From positions 1 through 41,980 of the forward strand of contig JAZRTY010000037.1 in assembly GCA_045652245.1 (NCBI GenBank): a stretch of DNA of 41,980 nucleotides, given 5' to 3'. This DNA comes from SIG622 sp045652245. Lineage in GTDB: Bacteria; Bacillota; Clostridia; Oscillospirales; CAG-382. The position numbers were made by a program, and so were the translations under genes. Below are positions 15,627 through 24,310 of this stretch, in pieces (position 1 is the first letter of the stretch; each line of letters begins with the position of its first letter). The notes beneath the pieces were generated by a model. The model was given only the letters and a program-made list of their open reading frames with translations. It had not been told where the DNA came from and made no database searches.

Positions 15627-16155
15627 ATTAGCAGCACGTTTTTTAAAAGCGGTGCTTATAGCAGTCGTTTCAGTCTATGCTATTAAGGCTGCAATATTTA
15701 TATATGATTTCTGGGGATTTGAGCACATCGAATATAAAGACACTGCACACGTTTTGGAGATTTTTGAGGAAAACAAAGACGATTTTGATGTAATGGTAGA
15801 CGTTTTGCAAAGAACAAACATCAACAAAATACTTTTTGTTGATTATCTGTACTATCCAAAAGCGTTATACCCTTGTCCCGGGGATGCTCTCAAAAATCCT
15901 AAATATCAGATAAAACGCAGAGGCTTTCTGAAAGCCGGGGATGAGGATTACAAATCAATTTGTACTTTCTTTAAAAAGTACGGCCCTATACGCATTCACG
16001 GCACTAAGCAATTTCGTTTCGACTTTGACACAGAAGGAGGTCTCGCGTATTTGTGTTATATTCCGAAAAATATACGTGATATTATTCTGGAAACGTTAGA
16101 GATACATTGTGAAACAATTATTCCTCTGGATGAATACTGGTATTTTGCTTATTAA
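15598..16155 (+). CDS. Membrane-anchored immunity-type protein, divergent member
   Basis: This 185-residue protein starts at the ATG at 15598; the open frame extends further upstream but overlaps the toxin remnant. It has a basic N-terminus, one membrane helix (FLKAVLIAVVSVYAIKAAIFIYDF) and an extracytoplasmic domain of about 145 residues. The domain opens with VLEIFEENKDDFDVMVDVLQ, matching the KDDFE-type opening of the paralogs at 16949 and 18135, and ends with PLDEYWYFAY, matching their W-Y-L tail. It looks like the same immunity family. A start overlapping a dead gene with a distant AGGA site suggests recent rearrangement. Confidence 0.65.
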   Translation: MKTIPKQKRKLAARFLKAVLIAVVSVYAIKAAIFIYDFWGFEHIEYKDTAHVLEIFEENKDDFDVMVDVLQRTNINKILFVDYLYYPKALYPCPGDALKNPKYQIKRRGFLKAGDEDYKSICTFFKKYGPIRIHGTKQFRFDFDTEGGLAYLCYIPKNIRDIILETLEIHCETIIPLDEYWYFAY

Positions 16156-16180
16156 AATCAAATGATGTGAAAAGCAATAC

Positions 16181-16246
16181 TACTATTTCACAAAACTCGA
16201 AAAAGCAGGACTTGTGACGGAGGAAGTGCTGAAAGGGGCAATCTGA
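16181..16246 (+). pseudogene. Possible toxin C-terminal remnant
   Basis: Twenty-one codons encode YYFTKLEKAGLVTEEVLKGAI and stop, with no start and no ribosome binding site, in the gap before the next immunity genes. The position equals that of the other toxin remnants. The short length makes the call tentative. Confidence 0.4.
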
Positions 16247-16270
16247 TTATTTCAACAGGAGCTAAACAAA

Positions 16271-16585
16271 ATGAAGAAGAAAATTAAACCCTTAAAAGTG
16301 TTACTATTTTTACTATATTTAATACTTACAGGCACAACAATTATAATGATGTTTTGGTCATATATGCTTTCGCCGTTTGATTTGGACCACGAGGCAAGAT
16401 TCGGTGAGCTGGCAATCGGTGGTGACGGATTTGGACTCGCGTGGCTTGCCTTTATTCATAATTCTATAAAAAATATAATTGTCGCCTGGATAGCGAGATA
16501 TTTTAACAAGCGTCTTATGATTTTAAGTTTAGCTCTTGGTTTTGCTTGTCTGCTAAATTTTATTGGAATGTGTCTCTTACCATAA
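16271..16585 (+). CDS. Small membrane protein A1 (first triplet)
   Basis: This 104-residue protein has a Lys-rich N-terminus and three likely membrane helices: LLFLLYLILTGTTIIMMFW, the LAWLAFIHNSIKNIIVAWIA region and LMILSLALGFACLLNFIGM. It is a paralog of the protein at 17477-17785, sharing the ARF motif, the same helix order and the C-L-L-N-x-I-G end. It opens the repeated three-gene set A-B-C. Function unknown; membrane immunity or signalling is inferred from the array. Confidence 0.7.
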   Translation: MKKKIKPLKVLLFLLYLILTGTTIIMMFWSYMLSPFDLDHEARFGELAIGGDGFGLAWLAFIHNSIKNIIVAWIARYFNKRLMILSLALGFACLLNFIGMCLLP

Positions 16586-16598
16586 CGGGAGGATAATA

Positions 16599-16919
16599 AT
16601 GAATACGCGTAAAGTAATTGATATAACTATAAAAGTGGTCTATTTTTTAATTACAGGGTTTCTGTGTCTTTTAATGTGTATATTTTTATACGGATATGTC
16701 GCTTACATTATAGATATAAACAAGTCGACACCTAACGTTTGGGCGGCTTTTAGCCTTCAACCATTTATAGCACATACGATAGTTTCTGCTCTTATCGGCT
16801 TTTATAACAAGAAATACAGTAAAATAAGCTTTATTCTTGCACTTGTTTCGCTGGCTATGTCGGTGGTTTTTTATAACCATATCTTTATATTTCAGCCAAA
16901 CGTGTATCCGACAATCTAA
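16599..16919 (+). CDS. Small membrane protein B1 (first triplet)
   Basis: This 106-residue protein starts at the ATG at 16599, preceded by GGGAGGA. An upstream in-frame alternative would overlap the previous gene and lacks a ribosome binding site. It has three hydrophobic segments: VVYFLITGFLCLLMCIFLYGYVAYII, FIAHTIVSALIGFY and ISFILALVSLAMSVVFYNHIFIF. It ends FQPNVYPTI. It is a paralog of 17798-18115: both have a G-F-Y-x-K-x-x-S-K-I motif and an IF-x-P-x-x-Y end. Confidence 0.7.
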   Translation: MNTRKVIDITIKVVYFLITGFLCLLMCIFLYGYVAYIIDINKSTPNVWAAFSLQPFIAHTIVSALIGFYNKKYSKISFILALVSLAMSVVFYNHIFIFQPNVYPTI

Positions 16920-16948
16920 TATAAAAAACCAAGCAGGAGACGAGTTCA

Positions 16949-17452
16949 ATGAAGAAAAAACTACTTATCATTCTACTGGTAATAACAGTAATTATAGCAA
17001 CACCGATAATCGCTTTCCGTATATATAATTCTTTACCGATATACAGTGAGAGAGTAATAGAAGAATACTCGGTTTACAGGGAAGATTTTGAAATTGTAAA
17101 TGACTATCTTCTTGAGCATTTCGACAACGTCAACGAGAGAATAGATATTATTGTTACACTTGATAATAACGGAGAATTTAAGGATTTATATTGCCGTAAA
17201 AAAAGTCTTTACCCCGACCAAAAGGTTTTCAATGCTTTTAAAAGGGTGAACGAAAGCTTCTTAGGGTACACCTTATATTCGATAAGGATATATCCTGACC
17301 GTATAAATTACGAGGGTTTTACCGAAAAGGTAGTTACATATACAAAAAACGGTAAACTGCCAAAATTTTTATACAACAAGGGCAACGGGGTTAATTTTAA
17401 CACCTATCCTCTTTGGGATAATTGGTATTATTTGAATGTATCTTTGTTTTAA
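16949..17452 (+). CDS. Membrane-anchored immunity-type protein C1
   Basis: This 167-residue protein has one N-terminal membrane helix (LLIILLVITVIIATPIIAF) and an outside domain. It shares YREDFEIVNDYLLEHFD, IYPDRINYEGF, YTKNGKLPKFLYNKG and DNWYYL with the protein at 18135 (HKDDFELITEHIIENYD, ITPDRISYGG, YSRNGKVPDYFYFKG, ENWYLL). The equivalent C-terminal part of a third copy is the remnant at 15323. The start has an AGGAG site. An anti-toxin role at the membrane is inferred from context only. Confidence 0.7.
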   Translation: MKKKLLIILLVITVIIATPIIAFRIYNSLPIYSERVIEEYSVYREDFEIVNDYLLEHFDNVNERIDIIVTLDNNGEFKDLYCRKKSLYPDQKVFNAFKRVNESFLGYTLYSIRIYPDRINYEGFTEKVVTYTKNGKLPKFLYNKGNGVNFNTYPLWDNWYYLNVSLF

Positions 17453-17476
17453 GAATTATACATTACCGAGGTTTAA

Positions 17477-17785
17477 ATGAATAAGAAAAACAACAAATCA
17501 TCTAAAAATTTTTATTATATCCTTATAACAGGGTTGTTGATTTACATAATGTTTATTATGTCTCCTGTTCTTCCTTGGGATTCCTATCGGGTGGCAAGAT
17601 TTTCTAAAGTAGCAACATCTGCAGAACATATAAATATCACAATATTCTTCTGGCTCGGTATGGCAATCATAAACTGTGTAGTGGCATTTATTGTAAGACA
17701 TTGGAAGAAGGCATTTTTTGTACTGAGTATGGCTCTTACGGTGACGTGTATTCTGAATTGTATCGGAGCTTTTATGCTTTATTAG
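17477..17785 (+). CDS. Small membrane protein A2 (second triplet)
   Basis: This 102-residue paralog of A1 at 16271 has helices FYYILITGLLIYIMFIMSP, ITIFFWLGMAIINCVVAFIV and FFVLSMALTVTCILNCIGAFML. Order, length and the VARF/ARF motif agree with A1. It lies 24 bases after C1. Confidence 0.7.
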   Translation: MNKKNNKSSKNFYYILITGLLIYIMFIMSPVLPWDSYRVARFSKVATSAEHINITIFFWLGMAIINCVVAFIVRHWKKAFFVLSMALTVTCILNCIGAFMLY

Positions 17786-17797
17786 GTGGGGGGATTT

Positions 17798-18115
17798 ATG
17801 GGTAAAGTATTTCGTATAATTTTCGATATCCTTTGTATATTGACAATTGCCGTTTTGGGGATTTCTGTTTGTTACTTGTTTTACGCATTTTTCGGAAATA
17901 TTTTCTGCTCTTTTGAATTTTCACAGAGTTCTCTTACTGCACAAAGTATTTTGTTTTTCGCTTTGTGTATGATAGCTTCGGGAATAATGAGCTTCTACAG
18001 AAAAATTTTCAGTAAAATCTGCTTTGTTATGGGTCTTTTGTGTTTGCTGGCGTTTGTGTTGTGGTACAATTATGTCGGTATTTTCAGACCTGATTTGTAT
18101 GTGATTATAGGGTAA
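17798..18115 (+). CDS. Small membrane protein B2 (second triplet)
   Basis: This 105-residue paralog of B1 starts at the ATG at 17798 with a G-run (GGTGGGGGGA) site in front; an in-frame GTG at 17786 lies on that site and is rejected. Hydrophobic helices span most of its length (ILCILTIAVLGISVCYLFYAFF, ILFFALCMIASGIMSFYRK, ICFVMGLLCLLAFVLWYNYV). It ends IFRPDLYVIIG like B1. Confidence 0.7.
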   Translation: MGKVFRIIFDILCILTIAVLGISVCYLFYAFFGNIFCSFEFSQSSLTAQSILFFALCMIASGIMSFYRKIFSKICFVMGLLCLLAFVLWYNYVGIFRPDLYVIIG

Positions 18116-18134
18116 TAGCAAAGGAGCTATTGTA

Positions 18135-18611
18135 ATGAGAAAACTTATTCTATGGACAATTTCAATTGCAGTAATTATTTCAGTTTTTGTCATTGTAAAT
18201 TCCTTTCCGAAACGCGACAAAGGAGAAATCGAATTATTCAAAAAACATAAAGACGATTTTGAACTTATAACTGAACATATAATTGAGAACTATGATACTG
18301 AATCGGAAGATTCCGTAATGGTTTACTGGGAAAATGATGTACCATACTTATACAACAATAGTCCGATTACTCTTAAAGATGACCTTGTAAATGCTTTCAA
18401 TAACATTGTGGATGCTTTTCAGCACTATGAATTCAGTTTTGTGGATATTACCCCTGATCGTATTTCGTATGGTGGCTTGGGGCACAGAATGTATGTGTAT
18501 TCCCGAAACGGAAAAGTGCCGGATTATTTTTATTTTAAAGGTGATGATATGAACTATACTTGTTATCGTGTTGATGAAAATTGGTATTTATTGAGAAATA
18601 ATGTAAGATGA
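18135..18611 (+). CDS. Membrane-anchored immunity-type protein C2
   Basis: This 158-residue protein has one membrane helix (LWTISIAVIISVFVIVNSF) and an outside domain homologous to C1 and to the remnant at 15323-15436. It is the last intact gene of the array. The start has an AAAGGAG site. Its stop codon overlaps the decayed toxin end at 18607-18712, the same junction order as at 15432. Confidence 0.72.
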   Translation: MRKLILWTISIAVIISVFVIVNSFPKRDKGEIELFKKHKDDFELITEHIIENYDTESEDSVMVYWENDVPYLYNNSPITLKDDLVNAFNNIVDAFQHYEFSFVDITPDRISYGGLGHRMYVYSRNGKVPDYFYFKGDDMNYTCYRVDENWYLLRNNVR

Positions 18612-18712
18612 CTACCCCAACATAAATATAATCTTCGCAGAACATTCCAAAGGCAATTCTTTTCAATTCGGAAATAAATCCATATGAGGTAGATATTTAT
18701 TTCACTATATAA
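18607..18712 (+). pseudogene. Decayed toxin tip fused to a second toxin end
   Basis: The first part reads DDYPNINIIFAEHSKGN, a degenerate copy of the GHSKGG fragment at 15432. A frame change later, 18674-18712 reads INPYEVDIYFTI and stop, copying the end of the 462-residue toxin candidate (INPYKVDIYFTIRR). Two toxin ends are therefore compressed here, next to the array terminator. Confidence 0.8.
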
Positions 18713-18743
18713 AAAGTCCCCGTACAAATTGTACGGGGACTTT
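18713..18743. terminator. Bidirectional terminator between the toxin array and the S-layer gene
   Basis: A 15-bp perfect stem, AAAGTCCCCGTACAA/TTGTACGGGGACTTT, flanked by A- and T-rich ends. Confidence 0.9.
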
Positions 18744-18766
18744 ATGTCACTTATATTCTTTACGAA

Positions 18767-21700
18767 TTATTCTGCAGGTGCATACGCCTCGGGAAGAATA
18801 TAAACCTTAGCATTTGCATCGCCAAAATCATTCTTGATTGCTATTTCGGCATTCTTATCGTGTGTAAGTCTGAATTCCTTGTAACGTCCAAGACCTCTGT
18901 CTATAACCTGCATATAGGTATTGCCGTCATAGATAGGAGCCCATGCAGGATTTCCTGCTACTGTTTCAAGAAGGTTCCAGCTACCACGGTCAAAGATGTT
19001 GTTTCTGATAATGAAGGTACCCTTTTCATACTGGTTACGATGTTCCCAGCTCTTGATGTTACAAGAAACATTCTGGTCACCTCTCTGGATACCCCAACCG
19101 TAACCTGCACGTCTGAGGATATTACCTTCGATAAGGAAGTTCTTACCGTCACGTACTGCAGTTCCGTCATCAGAATCATCATTGAAATACTCAATGTTGT
19201 AAATACAATCTTCGATTACGTTGTTAGAATATGTGATATTGTTATGTGATACATCATCACCACCACGTGTATACTGATGTGTAATACCTGTGTCGTAGCA
19301 CTGATAAATATAGTTGTTATCAACCTTGAAGCCGTCAACAGCACCGTACATTTCCACGCCGTTACCAACTCTTACAGGGCTACCGTTTGCGTTATAATAG
19401 GTGATAGAACCACCAATCCAACCGATTTCGCAGTTTGTAACTGTGAGATTCTTTACAGAACCACCGGAAATACCGTATACACCACCGTACATAAGACAGA
19501 GGTTATCAAAGATGATATCGTTACCACCTGCTTTGATAATAGGCTGGTTAACAAGGAATTCTATTGAAGTAAATCTTGTACCGGGGTTGCCCTTGTCACT
19601 TCTGAGATACAGCTTTCCTTCTGTCATTCCTACGGTACTTGCAGGAATTTCACTGTAGAAATCAAGGTCCTTATCAAGTTCTGTCTTAATATCGAAGAGC
19701 TTAGTTCCCTTTGAACCGTATACACAGAAGAAGTCATTGATATATTCAGGTGTTTCCTTGTATGCTACTGTCTCTGTTCCGTCGTTAAGGTAAATACCAC
19801 CACAGTCCTTAAGGTCTTTGTAATATACCCAGATATTGGTAGTACCCGGCATAAGTGACCACTTTTCTGCACCCACACCGTTTTCGGGAGAAGCATAGAT
19901 TCTCGGCTTTGCACCCTCACCGTATGCAGAATATGTAACACCCGGAACTGTTACGCCAAGGCTCTCACGCCACAAGCCGCCTCTTTCAAAGAACACACCG
20001 TCACCTGCTACCATCTGACCACTTGCAGAAACAACCTTTGCAAGTGTCTTCCATGCAGTTTCCGGAGACTTACCGTCAGCGTCGTCATTACCGTTGGGGG
20101 ATACATAGTACTTTGTACCTGTAACCTGAACAGCTGTAGGTGTGTTACGGATTTCTGTTACTCTGTTTGCAACAATTGTATCAAGTTCCTTAAGATAGTT
20201 TTCAGCTGCAGCATAGTCTACTTCTGTATTACCGAAGAGGATTGTCGGAGAAACTGTCATAAGCATCCAGCCTTCGGGTGAGTCGATGTGGGAAACAGTT
20301 GCTTCAGCAATTTCCGAGTATGCCCAGAAATCTTTTGCAACGTCTGAGAAGAAGGCTCTGAGCTCGCTTGAAAGCTTGTCAGCAGTAATACTTCTCTTGT
20401 ATGCGTTGTTTATAACCTTTACAACCTCTGCTCTTGTAATTGTAGCATCAGGTTTGAAGCAGAATGTACCGTCACCGTTGTCGTAACCGTTAACAAGTCC
20501 TGCCTTACCTGCAGCAGCAATAACTGTAGCTCTGGGATGATTTGCAGGTACATCTGTAAATGTACCGTTCTTGCCGGCATCAGCAAGAAGTCCCATATTG
20601 TAAACGAGCTCTACAAATTCAGCACGTGTTATTGGCTGGTCAGGGAGGAATGCTCCGCTGTAAGCACTAAGATAACCAAGGCTTTCAACATAAGAGATAT
20701 ACTTGTTACCCCAGTGAGATGCAACATCAGTAAATGCTGTCACCTTATCTGTCGGAACAAGTGCGTCTCCACCTGCGCAAAGTCTTGCAACTATTGTCGC
20801 AGCTTCAGCTCTTGTCATTGTATTCTGGGGCTTGAAGAGGTTTCCGTCGTAACCCTTCATATAGCTTTCGTGTAATTCAAGCTGTGGCTTTTCCTTAAAG
20901 AACATAAGGTCAGCGATATAGAGCTTTTCTGTACCCTTGAGCTTATTTGAAATACCCTTAAATGCCTGAAGGTGCATCTGCTTGAAGAAATGCTCTTCTT
21001 TTCCGGGGTGCAGAACTGAGTCAATTCCTGTAAGGTCAAAGGTTACATATGCCCATTTGCCACTTACCATAGGATCTTTACTTGAGAACATATATGATTT
21101 TGAAAGAACAGCGCCTGAGGTGAGAATTTCACCTGCAAAGGTTGTGGGCATTGGAAGTTCACCGTCAAGGTAGTAGGTAATAACCATATGCTTATAAATG
21201 CCAAGGTCAATTCCGGCTGTATCATAATGATAACCGTCAATCTTTACGCCGCTTGAAATTGTCGGGCTTTGTGGGTTTACTGTAACAAGTGATACTTCCT
21301 TATCCTGGAAAACAGTATTTTCTATTGTTGCATTCTTTGAAGCATCAACGATACCGCCCTGATATTTTGCAAACGGGATTGTACGAACATTCGGAACGAG
21401 CTTTTCTACATCGAACATAGCTGTAAAGGTTACATATGCGTCGATTGCAGTAAATTCAGTTCCGGGCTGATAAAGCATACCGTCTTCTGAATATCTCCAA
21501 CCGAGAAATTCTGAAGAAATTGCATTTTCAATAGTATAGTTCTGCTCGGGAAGAGTGAACTTGTCGCCCTTCTTAACCGGAATAGCGGCAGGGTCATCAC
21601 CTGTAGCATCATCATAACCCTTACGGAAGGATACTGTATATGTTGCATCGGTATCGGGGTTTTCTTCATATAATCTTATTTCGCCGATATAAATTATCTG

Positions 21701-22846
21701 ATCCTTGCCGATATCAACAGGGGAGAGTCTGTCACCGAAAGGCCAGAGGTGCATTTGTCTTACTATTTTACCGTCTGCGATAGTTACATAATCATCAAAT
21801 TTTGAAACGTCAAAGATTGCTGTCTGCCAGCCGTCGGAAACTATGGGATTCATAGAATCTGCCTTGAGTGTCGCAGAAAGTCCTCCTCCGAGCCCGGTAA
21901 ATTCAAGATGCATTTTATTAATCTTTGCACCGTCGCCGTTCTTCTCATACTTATAGTCAATAGTAAGATATCTTGCTTTCTTGAACTGTTCGGGCTTGAA
22001 TTTTCTTTCAAGGTGATAAGCATCAAGTGCTATACTTGAACCGTTTGCTATATCGGGAGTTGCCTGAATCTTTGCAGCAAGCATTCCGTCTTCAACTACA
22101 CGCTCAACTGTAGCTGTTGTTTTACCGTCAACAACACCACCGAATTCATCAATATAATTGAATGCTATAATGGGTTCCTTGTCACCTTTGATTATACCTG
22201 TAGCGTTACTGGTAGGACCCTGCTGAGTATCAAGACCGTAGAAGGAAACCTTACCGATATACATTACCTGGTCAGGGGAAGCAGTTTTAGCATCAAAAGA
22301 ATTGATTTCGTTACCGTAAGGATAGAAGTGGAACTGCTTGAAAATCTTTTCAGGTTCGTCTGAAAGACTGAATCTTGCAGAAGAAATGTCAAATACAGCT
22401 GTTGCCCATTCGCCCTTTACGGTTGTGTTCTGAGCAGTTGCGTGAATTTCGCTCTTGAGAAGTCCACCGGACTTGAGAATTTCAAGATACATATTGGGAA
22501 GATCCTCTTCGCCAGTATACTTGTAATCAATTGTCATATAAAGAGCATTTTCCAAGTCTTCTTTTGTGAATTTGAGCTTGTAACAGTCAAGCGCGAGCTT
22601 ACTGCTCTGTGCAGAATCAGGTGTCGGGGTTACCTTGAGTGCAACCTTGCCGTCCTCTGTCACCTGTTCTGTGTTTGCTGTTGACTTACCGTCTACGACA
22701 CCTCCGCAAACGGGTGCATACTCAAAGTTGAAAAGCAGGTTTTCTTCTGTGATTATGCTGTCTTCTGCGTTTACTGCAGGAATGATAGCTGTAATTGAGC
22801 TGAGAATCATCACTACTGCAAGCAACTGTGTGATTAGTTTTTTCAT
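18767..22846 (-). CDS. S-layer-anchored multidomain protein with right-handed beta-helix
   Basis: This 1359-residue exported protein has a signal peptide at residues 1-27 (LLAVVMILSSITAIIPAVNA). Three similar modules of about 180 residues (about 30-213, 222-395, 487-660) share GGVVDGKSTA, an S-S-x-x-L-D-x-Y-x-x motif and a Q-M-H-L block; they look like carbohydrate-binding jelly rolls. An InlB-type B-repeat lies at about 400-475. Three SLH domains (about 665-850; FxDV and ITRAE motifs) would bind the wall. The C-terminus (about 905-1359) starts YYVSPNGNDDADGKSPETAWKTL and is a pectate-lyase-like beta-helix. It probably binds or cleaves plant or host polysaccharide outside the cell. The start has a GGAGG site. 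Confidence 0.88.
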   Translation of the reverse strand: MKKLITQLLAVVMILSSITAIIPAVNAEDSIITEENLLFNFEYAPVCGGVVDGKSTANTEQVTEDGKVALKVTPTPDSAQSSKLALDCYKLKFTKEDLENALYMTIDYKYTGEEDLPNMYLEILKSGGLLKSEIHATAQNTTVKGEWATAVFDISSARFSLSDEPEKIFKQFHFYPYGNEINSFDAKTASPDQVMYIGKVSFYGLDTQQGPTSNATGIIKGDKEPIIAFNYIDEFGGVVDGKTTATVERVVEDGMLAAKIQATPDIANGSSIALDAYHLERKFKPEQFKKARYLTIDYKYEKNGDGAKINKMHLEFTGLGGGLSATLKADSMNPIVSDGWQTAIFDVSKFDDYVTIADGKIVRQMHLWPFGDRLSPVDIGKDQIIYIGEIRLYEENPDTDATYTVSFRKGYDDATGDDPAAIPVKKGDKFTLPEQNYTIENAISSEFLGWRYSEDGMLYQPGTEFTAIDAYVTFTAMFDVEKLVPNVRTIPFAKYQGGIVDASKNATIENTVFQDKEVSLVTVNPQSPTISSGVKIDGYHYDTAGIDLGIYKHMVITYYLDGELPMPTTFAGEILTSGAVLSKSYMFSSKDPMVSGKWAYVTFDLTGIDSVLHPGKEEHFFKQMHLQAFKGISNKLKGTEKLYIADLMFFKEKPQLELHESYMKGYDGNLFKPQNTMTRAEAATIVARLCAGGDALVPTDKVTAFTDVASHWGNKYISYVESLGYLSAYSGAFLPDQPITRAEFVELVYNMGLLADAGKNGTFTDVPANHPRATVIAAAGKAGLVNGYDNGDGTFCFKPDATITRAEVVKVINNAYKRSITADKLSSELRAFFSDVAKDFWAYSEIAEATVSHIDSPEGWMLMTVSPTILFGNTEVDYAAAENYLKELDTIVANRVTEIRNTPTAVQVTGTKYYVSPNGNDDADGKSPETAWKTLAKVVSASGQMVAGDGVFFERGGLWRESLGVTVPGVTYSAYGEGAKPRIYASPENGVGAEKWSLMPGTTNIWVYYKDLKDCGGIYLNDGTETVAYKETPEYINDFFCVYGSKGTKLFDIKTELDKDLDFYSEIPASTVGMTEGKLYLRSDKGNPGTRFTSIEFLVNQPIIKAGGNDIIFDNLCLMYGGVYGISGGSVKNLTVTNCEIGWIGGSITYYNANGSPVRVGNGVEMYGAVDGFKVDNNYIYQCYDTGITHQYTRGGDDVSHNNITYSNNVIEDCIYNIEYFNDDSDDGTAVRDGKNFLIEGNILRRAGYGWGIQRGDQNVSCNIKSWEHRNQYEKGTFIIRNNIFDRGSWNLLETVAGNPAWAPIYDGNTYMQVIDRGLGRYKEFRLTHDKNAEIAIKNDFGDANAKVYILPEAYAPAE

Positions 22847-22981
22847 TGCTTTTCCTCCATTTTCGGTAAAATTAGTTACGAACCGGCTTTTGAAGGTGAT
22901 TTTTCGCCCTTCGGAGTTTCAATCCCCCTGTTCCGTTCCGGACGAAGAATCAAATTTCAAAAACATTTTCCAACTGTAGTT
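22847..22981 (-). other. Long leader of the S-layer gene, structured
   Basis: The promoter implies an untranslated leader of about 130 bases. It holds possible stems GGGG-ATTGAAA-CTCC and GAAGG/CCTTC with GC-rich loops between AT-rich flanks. I do not recognise a known riboswitch. Confidence 0.35.
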
Positions 22982-23010
22982 ATTATATATGAATTTCAGT
23001 ATATCGGCAA
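22982..23010 (-). promoter_or_regulatory. Promoter of the S-layer beta-helix gene
   Basis: On the minus strand TTGCCG (23010-23005), 17 bases, TATAAT (22987-22982). Confidence 0.65.
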
Positions 23011-23130
23011 GTAAAATTGTGTCATTTGTCACGAAAAAACATATAAAATCGTTCGCATTTTGTATACTTTGTTTTTTGTGCGATTTTTCACCGGAAAACA
23101 ATATGAATAAGCAGCTCCGAAAGTGCTCTT

Positions 23131-23188
23131 TCGGGGAGAAATTGCCACTCCCGAAAAGAAAAAAGAGACTACGCACCGTAGTCTCTTT
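23131..23188 (-). terminator. Double-hairpin terminator after holA
   Basis: Stem AAAGAGACTACG/CGTAGTCTCTTT with loop CAC (23162-23188) overlaps the holA stop codon. A second hairpin (TTTCGGGGAG/CTCCCGAAAA, about 23131-23159) follows. T-rich flanks are present on the minus strand. Confidence 0.85.
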
Positions 23189-24281
23189 ATATTGTATATA
23201 TAATCCTGAAAAGCAAATTTTCAAGCACAAGATATCCGTCTGCACCGAATTTCAGCTTTGAATCTGCGTCAAGACAAAGCTTTGTGAAGCTTTTTGCAAA
23301 ATCCTTTCCCTTTTTTTGCAGAAAGTCGGAATGCCGCTTTACCACAAAATCACGAAGCCCCGTGATTTTTGCTATTTCGGTTATGGTGTTCCCTTGTGCT
23401 TGAAGGGTTGAAACAAGCCCCATATCACTTGCAAGCTTTACTATTGCTCCGAAAATATAAAGCGGCTCTGTTTTGTTTGCCTTCAGCTTTGAAAGAGCCG
23501 TGACACCTTCTTCAAAATTCTGTGCCGAAATAGCATTTGTTACATCAAAGGTTATCGCCTCTGTGTTTTTTATACAGATAAAGTCGATATCTTCACGGGA
23601 AACGGTATTTCTTCCGTTATGACAAAGGTATGCCGAAAGCTTCTGAATTTCAAAATCAAGCAGGCACATATCTGTTCCGACACTCTCGCTCATATAATAA
23701 ACAAGCTCGGGAGTTATCGAAATTTTCTCCTTTTCAAGCTTTCTTTTTATCCAGCGAAGCAGCGCTGCATCACCGACTTTTGCTCTGTGAAATTCACACA
23801 CAAGTGCGTTTTCCGATAGTTTTTTTATTATTGCGCTGTTGCTCTTTCCCTTGACAGAATCAATATTTGAAAAGTATATAACTACAATCGACAGCTTGCC
23901 GACATCCTCAAGAAGAGTACACAGCTCGTCTCTTTCTCTGTCCGAGAGCTTTGAAAAATCGGGGCTGTCGAGCTTTATAACTCTCTTGTTTTCCGCATTC
24001 TTTTCGTAAGGGGCATCAAAAAGCGAAAACTCCTGCATCGGAACAGACACAAGCTCATCGCAAAGCTTGCCGAAATCGAGGGTATCACGAAGCACAGTTA
24101 CATTTACACTTTCCCCTGCACACGCACAAAGCTGCGAGAAATAATATCTTTTCATATATTCCTCGTCGCCCGAAAAGATATACACGCCCTGCGTGTCTCG
24201 GTCTTTGAGACGTCTTTTCAGTTCGTCTATGGCAAGCTTTGCAGCCTCCTGCTTTGAGTCGGTATATTTTTGGTATGCCAA
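23187..24281 (-). CDS. holA: DNA polymerase III delta subunit
   Basis: This is the clamp-loader delta subunit, about 364 residues. The delta fold is visible from GVYIFSGDEEYMKRYYF (nucleotide-like pocket, degenerate) through FDAPYEKN and the C-terminal collar helices (EPLYIFGAIVKLASDMGLV, VVKRHSDFL). It opens the sliding clamp during replication. The chosen start is TTG at 24281 (MAYQKYTDS), because AGAGGTG lies 7 bases upstream. The frame stays open to a TTG at 24302, which would place the ribosome binding site inside the gene. It is the last gene of the mfd operon. Confidence 0.9.
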   Translation of the reverse strand: MAYQKYTDSKQEAAKLAIDELKRRLKDRDTQGVYIFSGDEEYMKRYYFSQLCACAGESVNVTVLRDTLDFGKLCDELVSVPMQEFSLFDAPYEKNAENKRVIKLDSPDFSKLSDRERDELCTLLEDVGKLSIVVIYFSNIDSVKGKSNSAIIKKLSENALVCEFHRAKVGDAALLRWIKRKLEKEKISITPELVYYMSESVGTDMCLLDFEIQKLSAYLCHNGRNTVSREDIDFICIKNTEAITFDVTNAISAQNFEEGVTALSKLKANKTEPLYIFGAIVKLASDMGLVSTLQAQGNTITEIAKITGLRDFVVKRHSDFLQKKGKDFAKSFTKLCLDADSKLKFGADGYLVLENLLFRIIYTI

Positions 24282-24310
24282 GTGTGCTTCACCTCTTTTC
24301 AAAATCGGTA

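Noticed and set aside
22847..22981. Known riboswitch (c-di-GMP or cobalamin) in the S-layer leader
   Set aside because: Stems are possible, but the conserved bases of these classes are not visible.
23037..23058. Third copy of the 22-bp operator near the S-layer promoter
   Set aside because: ATATAAAATCGTTCGC resembles the unit, but it is single, in the opposite orientation to the promoter, and in AT-rich DNA where such matches are expected.
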